A stretch of 64,000 nt of DNA from Flavobacterium bizetiae (GTDB taxonomy: Bacteria > Bacteroidota > Bacteroidia > Flavobacteriales > Flavobacteriaceae). A model generated the notes under the pieces. The model saw only the letters and a list, made by a program, of their open reading frames with translations, was not told the DNA's origin and did no database searches. A program made the position numbers and the translations under genes. Below are positions 34,588 through 42,203 of the stretch, in pieces (positions within the stretch are counted from its first letter, which is position 1; each line of letters starts with the position of its first letter). Location: positions 1 through 64,000 of the forward strand of contig NZ_CADCSU010000055.1 in assembly GCF_902804475.1 (NCBI RefSeq), read 5' to 3'.

Positions 34588-36132
34588 TTATTCTGAAATA
34601 ACATTTCCTTTTTTATCATAGAAATGGTATTCTAAGTACGTGTAAGCGTCACGAGGTATGATTTTCACCCATTTCTTATGTTCAAAAAACCATTTTGAAC
34701 GTAATGATGGAAAACCTTTACTGAGGTATGCAGCCACAAACGGATGTACATTAAGTACAACACCCTTGTGGGTTTTTAAAATTCTGTCTAAATCAGATGC
34801 GATTCTGTCAATGATCAAAATTGGCGCTTCAATTTCACCATGTTCATTGTTTGGATCTTCTTCTCTAGTCTTAATATTAACTTCGGGTCTCACGCGTTGT
34901 CTGGTAATTTGAACTAAACCAAATTTACTAGGCGGTAAGATTTTATGCTTTGCTTTATCGTCGCTCATTTCTTCTCGCAAGAAGTCGAACAGAACCTTCC
35001 TGTTTTCAGGATTAGACATATCGATAAAATCAACTACGATTATTCCGCCCATATCACGCAAACGAAGTTGTCTGGCAATTTCAGCGGCAGCAATCATATT
35101 TACTTCCATGGCGGTGTCTTCCTGGTTAGTCGCCTTATTCGAACGGTTTCCGCTATTTACGTCTATAACGTGAAGAGCTTCAGTGTGTTCGATGATAAGA
35201 TACGCTCCTTTACTCATGGAAACGGTTCGTCCAAATGAAGTTTTGATTTGTCTCTCTATATTGTATTTCTCGAAAATTGGATTGTCATTTGATTGATAAA
35301 ACTTAACAATCGATTGTTTTGAAGGTGCAATTTCTTGCAGATATTCCTTCGTTTGATGGTACAACTCTTCGTCATCTATCTGAATACCACTAAAGGTATC
35401 GTTGAATACATCTCTTAATATCGAAGAAGCTCTGTTGAGCTCTCCTAATACTTTTGAAGGATGATGAGCAGTTGGTAATTTTTTACACATTGCAGTCCAT
35501 CTGCCAAGCAGGTTCTGCAAATCTTTTTCTAATTCGGCTACGTTTTTGCCTTCGGCTACTGTGCGAACAATAACACCAAATCCTTTAGGTTTGATCGATA
35601 GAACAAGTTTTTTTAAACGATCCTTTTCTTTTTTGTCTTCTATTTTTTGAGAAATAGAAACACGGTCAGAAAACGGAACGAGAACAATAAATCTTCCTGC
35701 CAATGAAAGCTCAGCGCTTATCCTTGGACCTTTGGTCGATATAGGTTCTTTTACAACTTGAACTAAAACAGATTGATTGGCACTTAAAATATCAGTAATG
35801 ATGCCATCTTTGTCAATCTCTTTTTCAAACTGAAAGGTTTTTAGGGAGAAATCTTTTATTTTACCTGCGCTTACAAGTTTTATGAATTTCAGTTGGGAAG
35901 CTAAGTTAGGTCCTAAATCGTGATAATGTAAAAAGGCATCTTTTTCGAAGCCCACATTTACAAAAGCAGCGTTAAGACCAGCAACGGGTTTTCGTATTTT
36001 GGCGATAAAAATATCACCAACCTGAAAGTTGCTTTTCTCTTCTTCCTTGTGTAATTCAATTAGTTTTCCATCTTTTAATAAGGCAAAATCTACGGCTTCA
36101 GAACTAGATCTAATGATTAATTCTTTATTCAC
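34588..36132 (-). CDS. rng: Ribonuclease G / E family endoribonuclease
   Basis: Single-strand-specific endoribonuclease for rRNA 5-prime maturation and mRNA decay, 514 residues, the size of RNase G without the scaffold tail of RNase E. The S1-like domain (about 35-120) starts VGDIFIAKIRKPVAGLNAAFVN. The catalytic region holds the metal aspartates in HVIDVNSGN and VVDFIDMSNPENR, joined by IARQLRLRDMGG. The closing part (RQRVRPEVNI, FEHKKWVKIIPR) is typical. The RNase E zinc-link CPxC motif is absent, as in many Bacteroidota members. It lies downstream of HU and a small basic protein gene in the same direction, but 300 nt separate them, including a terminator, so it is likely a separate unit. 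Confidence 0.9.
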   Translation of the reverse strand: MNKELIIRSSSEAVDFALLKDGKLIELHKEEEKSNFQVGDIFIAKIRKPVAGLNAAFVNVGFEKDAFLHYHDLGPNLASQLKFIKLVSAGKIKDFSLKTFQFEKEIDKDGIITDILSANQSVLVQVVKEPISTKGPRISAELSLAGRFIVLVPFSDRVSISQKIEDKKEKDRLKKLVLSIKPKGFGVIVRTVAEGKNVAELEKDLQNLLGRWTAMCKKLPTAHHPSKVLGELNRASSILRDVFNDTFSGIQIDDEELYHQTKEYLQEIAPSKQSIVKFYQSNDNPIFEKYNIERQIKTSFGRTVSMSKGAYLIIEHTEALHVIDVNSGNRSNKATNQEDTAMEVNMIAAAEIARQLRLRDMGGIIVVDFIDMSNPENRKVLFDFLREEMSDDKAKHKILPPSKFGLVQITRQRVRPEVNIKTREEDPNNEHGEIEAPILIIDRIASDLDRILKTHKGVVLNVHPFVAAYLSKGFPSLRSKWFFEHKKWVKIIPRDAYTYLEYHFYDKKGNVISE

Positions 36133-36430
36133 ACTGTAAATTTTTATCTGTTTTTTCAGAAAATAGAGTATAGAGAGAAGAGCATAGATTTAAAATAAAT
36201 CTAAAATCTAGTGTCTAAGATCTAAAATCTTATCTACAGATGGATTAAACAATATTTTTTTAACAGGTATTGAACCCGGGAGGGAAAGTTTAAATCTCAA
36301 TTTTTAAATTCCAAATTCCAATTCAATCAATATTGATTTCTTAATTTTTGGATTTTGGATTTTATTTTTTGGAATTTTTGAAATTTCCCAAATTTCAATG
36401 AACGTTTAAAAAGAAAAAAGTAGTTTAAAA
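36133..36430. other. Intergenic region upstream of rng
   Basis: 298 nt of AT-rich DNA. It holds AATCTA-type iterations (36190-36235) and a run of variants of TTCCAAATTCCAA and TTTGGATTTTGGAATTT (36299-36395), which form imperfect inverted repeats, then the terminator at 36415-36439. The rng promoter must lie in it but no full consensus was recognised. Confidence 0.5.
36299..36395. repeat. TTCCAAATT / AATTTTTGG simple inverted repeats
   Basis: Short imperfect iterations of TTTAAATTCCAAATTCCAA are followed by TTTTTGGATTTTGGATT and TTTTGGAATTTTTGAAATTT. A related stretch (TTGGAATTTGGAATTTTTT) occurs at 40480-40500. Confidence 0.5.
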
Positions 36431-36439
36431 CTACTTTTT
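36415..36439 (-). terminator. Terminator overlapping the stop of the small basic gene
   Basis: AAAAAGTAG and CTACTTTTT form a stem around TTTAAAA. The stop codon (complement of 36431-36433) and the last Lys codons lie inside the right arm, so the gene ends within its own terminator. Confidence 0.75.
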
Positions 36440-36523
36440 CTTTTTGTGACGGTTAGCTCTCGCTCTTTTTTTTCTTTTGTGCGTAGCTACCTTATGTCTC
36501 TTTCTTTTTTTACCACTTGGCAT
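36431..36523 (-). CDS. 30-residue Lys/Arg-rich protein, probable ribosome-associated
   Basis: A 30-residue frame begins MPSGKKRKRHKVATHKRKKR and ends in ANRHKKKK, with about two thirds of residues being Lys, Arg or His. I recall nearly identical tiny proteins in many Bacteroidota, usually next to HU or rng. The composition resembles small ribosomal proteins such as bTHX or bL34-like peptides. It starts 31 nt after the HU stop in the same direction and is probably expressed from the HU promoter. The frame was read from the DNA because it is too short for standard gene calling. A role in the ribosome is inferred from composition only. Confidence 0.75.
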   Translation of the reverse strand: MPSGKKRKRHKVATHKRKKRARANRHKKKK

Positions 36524-36554
36524 ATCGTGTCGATTTTATGATTAATTAATAGTA

Positions 36555-36845
36555 TTATTTTGCTTCGTTATTTGTTTTTACTCCTTCTACAAAAACTTTT
36601 GCAGGTTTAAACGCAGGAATGTTGTGTGCTGGAATTTTGATAGTGGTGTTTTTAGAAATGTTTCTACCTGTCTTTTCAGCTCTGGTTTTTACGATAAAAC
36701 TACCAAAACCTCTTAGGTAAACATTGTCTCCAGTTTCTAGTGAAGTTTTCACTTCTTCCATAAAAGTTTCTACTGTTGCTTGAACATCTCCTTTTTCAAG
36801 ACCTAGTTTCTCTGAAATTTTCGCTACGATATCTGCTTTCGTCAT
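36555..36845 (-). CDS. HU family DNA-binding protein
   Basis: Nucleoid protein of 96 residues that bends DNA as a dimer. It has the HU/IHF layout: N-terminal helices (MTKADIVAKISEKLGLEKGDVQATVETFMEEVKTSL is within them), the beta arm region (GDNVYLRGFGSFIVKTRAEKTGRN, KTTIKIPAHNIPAFKPAK) and a short tail. The GFGSF motif is fully kept. It has a near-consensus promoter on the minus strand (36895-36926), giving a leader of about 40 nt, and shares its upstream gap divergently with mutY. The 30-residue basic gene follows and both end at 36415. Confidence 0.93.
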   Translation of the reverse strand: MTKADIVAKISEKLGLEKGDVQATVETFMEEVKTSLETGDNVYLRGFGSFIVKTRAEKTGRNISKNTTIKIPAHNIPAFKPAKVFVEGVKTNNEAK

Positions 36846-36894
36846 TTTCTTTCCTATTTTATTTTATAAATGGTGTACTATTTTTTTGAGTTTG

Positions 36895-36926
36895 CAAATA
36901 TAGGAATTAAAAAAATAATTAATCAA
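36895..36926 (-). promoter_or_regulatory. HU promoter
   Basis: On the minus strand a TTG (complement of 36924-36926) is followed after 21 nt by TATATTTG (complement of 36895-36902), an excellent Bacteroidota consensus, strong as expected for HU. Confidence 0.7.
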
Positions 36927-36959
36927 GCTAATTCGTTAAATTTTAATTACATAAACATT

Positions 36960-36967
36960 TACTTTTG
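36960..36967 (+). promoter_or_regulatory. -7 box of mutY that sets its start
   Basis: TACTTTTG fits TAnnTTTG. Transcription would begin about 36974, downstream of the TTG at 36965 that a longer reading frame would use, so the ATG at 36986 is the start. Confidence 0.5.
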
Positions 36968-36985
36968 TATTCTAAGTATTTTGCA

Positions 36986-38032
36986 ATGAATTTTTCTAAC
37001 ATATTGATAAAATGGTATTTACAAAACAAACGTGATTTGCCATGGCGAAAAACGGCCAATCCATACCATATTTGGCTCTCAGAAATTATGTTGCAACAGA
37101 CTAGAGTTGCGCAAGGAACGCCTTATTTTTTTGCTTTTACGGAGGAATTTCCTACTGTATTTGATTTGGCAAATGCCTCAGAAGAGCAGGTTTTGAAACT
37201 TTGGCAGGGATTAGGGTACTATTCCAGGGCCAGAAATTTACATAAAACGGCGCAACATGTCGCAAATGACCTTAATGGAGTCTTTCCTTCGAACTATGCA
37301 GCTTTATTAAAATTAAAAGGAGTTGGTGAATATACCGCCGCGGCAATTGCTTCTTTTTCTTATAATGAAGCCGTTCCTGTTGTTGACGGAAATGTATTTC
37401 GTGTGCTTTCTCGTTATTTTGATATCGAATCAGATATTTCTCTGCCTGCAACAAAAAAAGAATTTACAGAGTTGGCTTATGAGTTAATGCCTAAAGATAA
37501 TCCTGCGATTTTTAATCAGGCGATTATGGAGTTTGGCGCTTTGCAATGCGTGCCTAAAAGTCCGGATTGTTCTATATGTGTATTTAATGACAGTTGTCTG
37601 GCGCTTCAAAAAAAGAAAGTATCGGTTTTGCCGGTAAAATCTAAAAAGCTTAAAGTAACGAATCGCTTCTTTAATTATTTAATTTTAGAAGATGTTTTAG
37701 GAAATACATTAATACAAAAAAGAACCGCTAAAGGAATCTGGCATAATTTATATGAGTTTCCACTTTTCGAAACTACTGAAATTGTTGATTTTGATATTGT
37801 TTCGCAAGCCGTCAAAAATGATGTTTTTCCTTCCTATACTATATTAGGTATAGAGGAGTGTAATGAAACAACTGTAGTTCATAAACTTTCGCATCAACAT
37901 CTTCATATTCAGTTTTGGAAGGTTAAAATAGCGGAAAAAATCGAAAACGGATTGAATTCCAGTCAATTAAAAACTTTTCCTTTTCCTGTTGTCATTTATA
38001 ATTTTATAGAAAAGCAAGAAATAAATTGCTAA
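36986..38032 (+). CDS. mutY: Adenine DNA glycosylase
   Basis: Base-excision enzyme removing adenine mispaired with 8-oxoguanine; 348 residues from the ATG at 36986. It contains the catalytic Glu in LSEIMLQQT, the helix-hairpin-helix LKGVGEYTAAAI with catalytic Asp in PVVDGNVFRV, the 4Fe-4S cluster ligands in the Cx6Cx2Cx5C pattern (CVPKSPDCSICVFNDSC) and a C-terminal NUDIX-like domain (about 225-345) that recognises 8-oxoG. A frame from a TTG at 36965 adds seven residues but would start inside the promoter. It is divergent from HU and followed by ssb, gldE and gldD, the flavobacterial order. Confidence 0.93.
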   Translation: MNFSNILIKWYLQNKRDLPWRKTANPYHIWLSEIMLQQTRVAQGTPYFFAFTEEFPTVFDLANASEEQVLKLWQGLGYYSRARNLHKTAQHVANDLNGVFPSNYAALLKLKGVGEYTAAAIASFSYNEAVPVVDGNVFRVLSRYFDIESDISLPATKKEFTELAYELMPKDNPAIFNQAIMEFGALQCVPKSPDCSICVFNDSCLALQKKKVSVLPVKSKKLKVTNRFFNYLILEDVLGNTLIQKRTAKGIWHNLYEFPLFETTEIVDFDIVSQAVKNDVFPSYTILGIEECNETTVVHKLSHQHLHIQFWKVKIAEKIENGLNSSQLKTFPFPVVIYNFIEKQEINC

Positions 38033-38039
38033 AAAAATG

Positions 38040-38047
38040 TATCTTTG
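38040..38047 (+). promoter_or_regulatory. -7 box of ssb that sets its start
   Basis: TATCTTTG fits TAnnTTTG and would start transcription near 38054, beyond an upstream ATG at 38037. This favours the ATG at 38070 as the ssb start. Confidence 0.45.
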
Positions 38048-38069
38048 GGATAAATACCACTATAAAATT

Positions 38070-38510
38070 ATGAATGGAACATTAAATAAAGTGATGCTAA
38101 TTGGCCATTTAGGCGATGATGTAAAAATGCATTATTTTGATGGCGGAAACTGTATAGGTCGTTTTCAATTGGCTACAAACGAGGTTTATATCAATAAAAC
38201 AACCAATGAAAAAATAACTTCAACAGAGTGGCATAATTTAGTTGTGCGCAATAAAGCCGCCGAAATTTGCGAAAAATACCTTTCTAAAGGAGATAAAATC
38301 TATATAGAAGGACGTATAAAATCGCGCCAATGGCAGGCTGAAGACGGTACTACTAAATATACCACCGAGATTCAGGTGACTGAGTTTACTTTCTTGACTA
38401 CCAAAAAAGAAACCGGAAATCATAAACCACATCAGGAATCAGAACCAGCAAAAAACACTAACTTTGATGCGACGAATGAAGGTTTGCCTATAAATGACTT
38501 GCCTTTTTGA
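38070..38510 (+). CDS. ssb: Single-stranded DNA-binding protein
   Basis: 146-residue protein covering single-stranded DNA in replication and repair, from the ATG at 38070, which aligns with the family start MNGTLNKVMLIGHLGDD. The OB-fold (1-105) includes RFQLATNEVYINK, STEWHNLVV and YIEGRIKSRQWQAEDG. A flexible linker (about 106-138) leads to the C-terminal tip INDLPF that recruits partner proteins. An earlier ATG at 38037 would add 11 residues not seen in the family. It lies 37 nt after mutY and 24 nt before gldE. Confidence 0.93.
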   Translation: MNGTLNKVMLIGHLGDDVKMHYFDGGNCIGRFQLATNEVYINKTTNEKITSTEWHNLVVRNKAAEICEKYLSKGDKIYIEGRIKSRQWQAEDGTTKYTTEIQVTEFTFLTTKKETGNHKPHQESEPAKNTNFDATNEGLPINDLPF

Positions 38511-38533
38511 TTGTTTAACTAATCCTTTTTAAT

Positions 38534-39829
38534 TTGGACCCGGAGCCCAGTTTATTTTTTAATACCACTTTAGACATCAATTTAATAATTGGTTTTGTCG
38601 GAATATTTATTTTGCTGTTTCTTTCGGCAATTGTTTCAGGTGCCGAAGTAGCGCTTTTTTCTTTATCGCAAAAAGACATTGATGAAACATTACATGAAAA
38701 TAATCCGAGAGGAAAAATTATTTCAAATCTTTTAGATAAACCCAAAAAACTTTTAGCCACCTTATTAGTCGCCAATAATTTCTTTAATATTGGAGTTGTT
38801 ATTTTGTTCTCATTTATCGGGCAAAATATTTTTGCTAATGTAAGTTCGCCTGTCTTTAAATTTATTCTTGAAATTGTTCTGGTTACTTTTCTTATTTTGC
38901 TGTTTGGCGAAGTTTTGCCTAAAGTTTATGCCAGCCGTAACAATATAAAATTCGCAAAACGCGTTGCATACCCAATCGCTATTTTAGATACATTGCTATC
39001 TCCAATAAGTTTGCCTATGCGAAGCCTTACGTTATATTTGCACAACAAATTAGGGAAACAAAAAAATAGTTTTTCGATAAATCAGCTTTCGCAAGCCTTA
39101 GAACTTACAGATTCTGAAGGAACATCGAGCGAAGAACAAAAAATATTAGAAGGTATTGTTTCCTTTGGAAATACAGATACGAAACAAGTTATGAGTCCCA
39201 GGATTGATATTTTTGCATTAGAAATATCAGAACCTTTTTCAGTAATTTGTCCTAAAATAATCGAAAAAGGATTCTCAAGAATTCCGGTGTACAGAGATAA
39301 TATCGATCAAATCGAAGGCGTTTTGTTCGTTAAGGATTTATTACCTCATATTGATAAAGAAGAGTTTGACTGGTCATCCTTAATAAGAGAAGCGTTTTTT
39401 GTTCCTGAAAATAAAAAGCTCGATAATTTATTAAAGGATTTTCAGAGCCTTAAAAGCCATTTGGCCATTGTGGTTGATGAGTATGGAGGAACTTCCGGAT
39501 TGGTTTCTTTAGAAGATGTTATCGAAGAAATAGTAGGGGATATAAGCGATGAGTTTGACGATGAGAATTTGAATTTCTCCCAAATCGATGAAAAGAATTT
39601 TCTTTTTGAAGGAAAGATTAACATGAAGGATTTTTACAGAATCGTTGATGTTAACGAAGATGTTTTCGAATCACATAAAGGAGAAGCCGAAACATTGGCA
39701 GGATTCATTCTTGAAATTCTGGGCAATTTCCCTAAAAAAGATCAAAAAGTAGCTTTTGATAATTGTGTCTTTACCATAGAAACAGTCGATAAAAAGCGTG
39801 TAAAACAAATAAAAGTAACAATAGATTAA
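38534..39829 (+). CDS. gldE: Gliding motility-associated protein GldE
   Basis: Inner-membrane protein of 431 residues with a DUF21 domain (about 1-200; helices IIGFVGIFILLFLSAIVSGAE, FFNIGVVILFSFIG, FILEIVLVTFLILLFGEVLPK), two CBS domains (about 205-330; MSPRIDIFALE, FSRIPVYRDNIDQIEGVLFVKDL, HLAIVVDEYGGTSGLVSLEDVIEEIVGDISDE) and a CorC_HlyC C-terminal domain (about 345-430). This is the HlyC/CorC magnesium-transport layout. Placement directly before gldD identifies it as GldE; in F. johnsoniae overexpression of GldE partly restores some gldB mutants. It starts with TTG at 38534, as no ATG lies near, and gldD starts right at its end. Confidence 0.9.
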   Translation: MDPEPSLFFNTTLDINLIIGFVGIFILLFLSAIVSGAEVALFSLSQKDIDETLHENNPRGKIISNLLDKPKKLLATLLVANNFFNIGVVILFSFIGQNIFANVSSPVFKFILEIVLVTFLILLFGEVLPKVYASRNNIKFAKRVAYPIAILDTLLSPISLPMRSLTLYLHNKLGKQKNSFSINQLSQALELTDSEGTSSEEQKILEGIVSFGNTDTKQVMSPRIDIFALEISEPFSVICPKIIEKGFSRIPVYRDNIDQIEGVLFVKDLLPHIDKEEFDWSSLIREAFFVPENKKLDNLLKDFQSLKSHLAIVVDEYGGTSGLVSLEDVIEEIVGDISDEFDDENLNFSQIDEKNFLFEGKINMKDFYRIVDVNEDVFESHKGEAETLAGFILEILGNFPKKDQKVAFDNCVFTIETVDKKRVKQIKVTID

Positions 39830-40390
39830 ATGTTTAAAAAAACAATTTCAATAGCAACAATTTTACTGGCATTGACTGTTTTAAGTTGTAAAGATGATGT
39901 GGTGCCTAAGCCATCAGGTTTTCTTCGTTTAGATTATCCCGAAGCTAAATATGTTAGTTTTGAAAATAATTGCCCGTTTGCTTTTGAAATGAACGAAGCA
40001 GCAGTTATAAAAGGTGAAAAAGATTGCGGATTTGCTATTACATATCCTAAAATGAAAGCCACTATTTACCTGACATATAAACCCGTAAATGGTAATATTG
40101 AGAAATTGCTTAAAGATGCTCAAAAACTAACTTACGAGCATGTTATTAAAGCTGATGACATCTTAGAACAGCCTTATTTAAACCCTCAAAAAAAGGTTTA
40201 CGGAATGTTTTACCAAGTGGACGGAAATGCAGCTACAAACTCGCAGTTTTACGTTACAGATAGTACAAAGCATTTTATAACAGGATCAGTTTATTTTTAT
40301 GCTAAGCCAAACTTTGATTCTATTATGCCCGCAGCAAGTTATATTAAAAATGACATGCAGCGATTAATGGAAACTTTGAAGTGGAAATAG
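39830..40390 (+). CDS. gldD: Gliding motility lipoprotein GldD
   Basis: Lipoprotein of 186 residues required for gliding and linked to the type IX secretion and gliding machinery. The signal ends in lipobox LTVLSC (Cys20) followed by KDDVVPKPSGFLRLDYPEAKY, matching GldD. The rest (FAFEMNEAAVI, CGFAITYPKMKATIYLTYKPV, GMFYQVDGNAATNSQFYVTD, TGSVYFYAKPNFDSI) has the length and composition of the family. Its ATG directly follows the gldE stop (TAAATG), so the two are translationally coupled. A bidirectional terminator at 40405-40444 ends the unit. How GldD functions is not known. Confidence 0.92.
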   Translation: MFKKTISIATILLALTVLSCKDDVVPKPSGFLRLDYPEAKYVSFENNCPFAFEMNEAAVIKGEKDCGFAITYPKMKATIYLTYKPVNGNIEKLLKDAQKLTYEHVIKADDILEQPYLNPQKKVYGMFYQVDGNAATNSQFYVTDSTKHFITGSVYFYAKPNFDSIMPAASYIKNDMQRLMETLKWK

Positions 40391-40404
40391 AAAAATCAAA
40401 TCAT

Positions 40405-40444
40405 AAAAAAAGGGCGTTCAGTTTAATTTGAACGCCCTTTTTTT
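40405..40444. terminator. Bidirectional terminator after gldD
   Basis: AAAGGGCGTTCA and TGAACGCCCTTT with a short loop (GTTTAATT), flanked by an A run and a T run, serves gldD and perhaps the leftward HMA gene at 40520. Confidence 0.9.
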
Positions 40445-40519
40445 ATGTCTTAAAATTAAATCATAAACCTGTACTATTGTTGGAATTTGGAATTTTTTAA
40501 AAAATTGAAATTTAATTTT

Positions 40520-40903
40520 TTAAGATTTAGCATTTAAAACTTTATATGTTTTACCATCTCCCGTTGCCTGAACAACTTTGGTTAGGTTTTCTTGATTCTG
40601 AATCGTTTTATCAAATACAACAGTAGCTGTTTTTTTATCAAAATCAACAGTAGCTTTTTCTACTCCGTCAAGATTAGATAATTCTTTTTCGATTGTTTTT
40701 GCGCAACCCATAGCACAAGTCATTCCTTCGATTTCAAAACTTGCGGTTTGTACATTTTCTGCAGCAATTGCTTTGTGTTCTTTAGGCGCTTCTTTTTCAG
40801 CTTGAGCTTTAATTAAAGCCATGCTTTTGTCCTCTTCTTTTTTGCAGCTTACCAATACTAAACCCGCTATGGCGAAAGTGGCTATAATCTTTGTGAATTT
40901 CAT
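40520..40903 (-). CDS. HMA-domain lipoprotein with CxxxC metal site
   Basis: 127-residue secreted lipoprotein. The signal ends in a lipobox (VLVSC, Cys20) followed by the acidic run KKEEDKS, then a linker, then one heavy-metal-associated domain (about 53-122): FEIEGMTCAMGCAKTIEKELSNLDGV. The usual metal motif GMTCxxC is here CAMGC, with three residues between the cysteines, a variant I associate with Bacteroidota. It is likely to bind copper or a related metal in the periplasm or on the surface. No copper ATPase is nearby. A TAATTTTG box (complement of 40939-40946) lies upstream. Confidence 0.8.
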   Translation of the reverse strand: MKFTKIIATFAIAGLVLVSCKKEEDKSMALIKAQAEKEAPKEHKAIAAENVQTASFEIEGMTCAMGCAKTIEKELSNLDGVEKATVDFDKKTATVVFDKTIQNQENLTKVVQATGDGKTYKVLNAKS

Positions 40904-40995
40904 TCTATATAATTTTAATTAGACAGTTGTGTTCTTTGCAAAATTAATAAAAAGGAAGAGGTCAGTTCATAAATTTATTACAAATTTGCATCAAA

Positions 40996-41871
40996 ATGGT
41001 ATTTATGGACGCAAAGCAATTAAGGTGGGCTTATTTATTTGTTCTTTCTCTTATTTGGGGAAGTTCTTTTATTTTAATAAAAAGGGGCCTGGTTGGTTTA
41101 ACTGCTGTTCAGGTAGGTTCATTCCGAATTATTTTTGCGGCTCTTTTTCTATTGATTTTTGGCTTTAAAAGTCTAAAGAAAATTTCGCGTCGCCAATGGA
41201 AATTTGTTGCCATAACATCCGTTTTTGGAACTTTTACTCCCGCCTTTCTTTTTGCAATTGCCGAAACCCAGGTCGATAGTTCGATTGTGGCCATTTTAAA
41301 TTCGCTTACACCATTAAATACTTTGGTTTTAGGAATACTTCTGTTTGGAATCCAATTTCAAAAACGACAGGTTTTAGGTGTTTTTGTTGGGCTAGTTGGG
41401 TGTTTATTGTTGGTTTTAAGCGGAGCATCTGCTCATCCCGGACAAAATTATTATTATGTGGGTTTGGTGGTTATTGCGACACTTTGTTATGCAATCAATG
41501 TCAATTTAATCAAGAAATACCTATCAGATTTAAATTCGGTAAGTATCACAACCGGAAACTTTGCTGTTTTGCTTCTGCCGGCTTTGATTATTTTGAGTTT
41601 TACAGATATTACACAAAGAATAAGTTTTGATGCTGCCCAACATTCCATTTTCTTTGTAATGATTCTGGGAGTTGTAGGAACCGGAATCGCCAATGTTTTG
41701 TTCTTTAAATTAATACAAATGTCTTCACCTGTATTCGCAACATCAGTAACCTATTTAATCCCGATAGTAGCTTTCTTTTGGGGATTATTAGATAACGAAA
41801 TGCTAACGCCAATTCAGTTTTTTGGAGCATTTATTATTTTAATCGGAGTTTATTTATCGGCCAAAAAGTAA
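40996..41871 (+). CDS. EamA family transporter
   Basis: Drug/metabolite transporter of 291 residues with about 10 TM helices in two EamA repeats (LRWAYLFVLSLIWGSSFILIKRG at the start; a second half beginning YYYVGLVVIATLCYAINVNLIKK). Typical EamA motifs such as WGSSFI and SPVFATSVTYLIPIVAFFWG are present. The substrate is unknown; many members export amino acids or metabolites. An alternative ATG at 41005 would give MDAKQLRW. The gene is alone, converging with the M16 operon across a repeat-rich gap. Confidence 0.88.
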   Translation: MVFMDAKQLRWAYLFVLSLIWGSSFILIKRGLVGLTAVQVGSFRIIFAALFLLIFGFKSLKKISRRQWKFVAITSVFGTFTPAFLFAIAETQVDSSIVAILNSLTPLNTLVLGILLFGIQFQKRQVLGVFVGLVGCLLLVLSGASAHPGQNYYYVGLVVIATLCYAINVNLIKKYLSDLNSVSITTGNFAVLLLPALIILSFTDITQRISFDAAQHSIFFVMILGVVGTGIANVLFFKLIQMSSPVFATSVTYLIPIVAFFWGLLDNEMLTPIQFFGAFIILIGVYLSAKK

Positions 41872-41912
41872 ATTTTGTCTGTAAAATGTTATTTCGATTA
41901 TGCTATTTTTCA

Positions 41913-42022
41913 GGAGCTAATCCCGCACCCGAGCCTGAAAGTGCGAACTGGCGAAGCAATCCATTCCAATCTTTTGTGGCGAACACCGCCACAAAAGGAT
42001 TTCCACTTCTATCGGGGCTAGG
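41913..42022 (-). repeat. Dispersed stem-loop element, copy 3 (inverted, with insert)
   Basis: Reverse orientation of copies 1 and 2. The stem is CTTTTGTGGCG / CGCCACAAAAG with loop AACAC, flanked by GGAGCTAATCCCG on the left and CACTTCTATCGGGGCTAGGG on the right. An extra stretch of about 30 nt (41929-41960) interrupts the left flank. Confidence 0.75.
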
Positions 42023-42124
42023 GCAATCATTTTCATAATAATGTTTTCGTTAAAAGATTGTGATTATGATGAAGTAAAAAGGGTTTTGACTCCATTCAGC
42101 CTGATAAAAAATAACGCATAAAAA

Positions 42125-42159
42125 AAGCTTTGTCAAAGTTTTAAACTTTGACAAAGCTT
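42125..42159. terminator. TTTGTCAAAG palindrome, copy 1, bidirectional terminator
   Basis: AAGCTTTGTCAAAGTTT and its exact complement form a 17-bp stem at the end of both the EamA and the M16 operon. Copy 2 lies at 48323-48353 in the same convergent setting. Confidence 0.8.
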
Positions 42160-42203
42160 CTAAAAATCTTAGAATCTTAGCAACTTAGTGCCTTAGAACC
42201 TTC

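Larger units (their letters stand above)
41872..42203. other. Intergenic region between convergent genes, rich in repeats
   Basis: This 332-nt gap contains the inverted copy 3 of the stem-loop element (41913-42022), the palindromic terminator (42125-42159) and a TTAGAATCTTAGCAACTTAG-type iteration (42166-42195). There is no gene. Confidence 0.6.

Noticed and set aside
42125-42195. CRISPR-like repeats in the gap
   Set aside because: The repeats are palindromic or simple iterations with no unique spacers of constant length and no cas genes.
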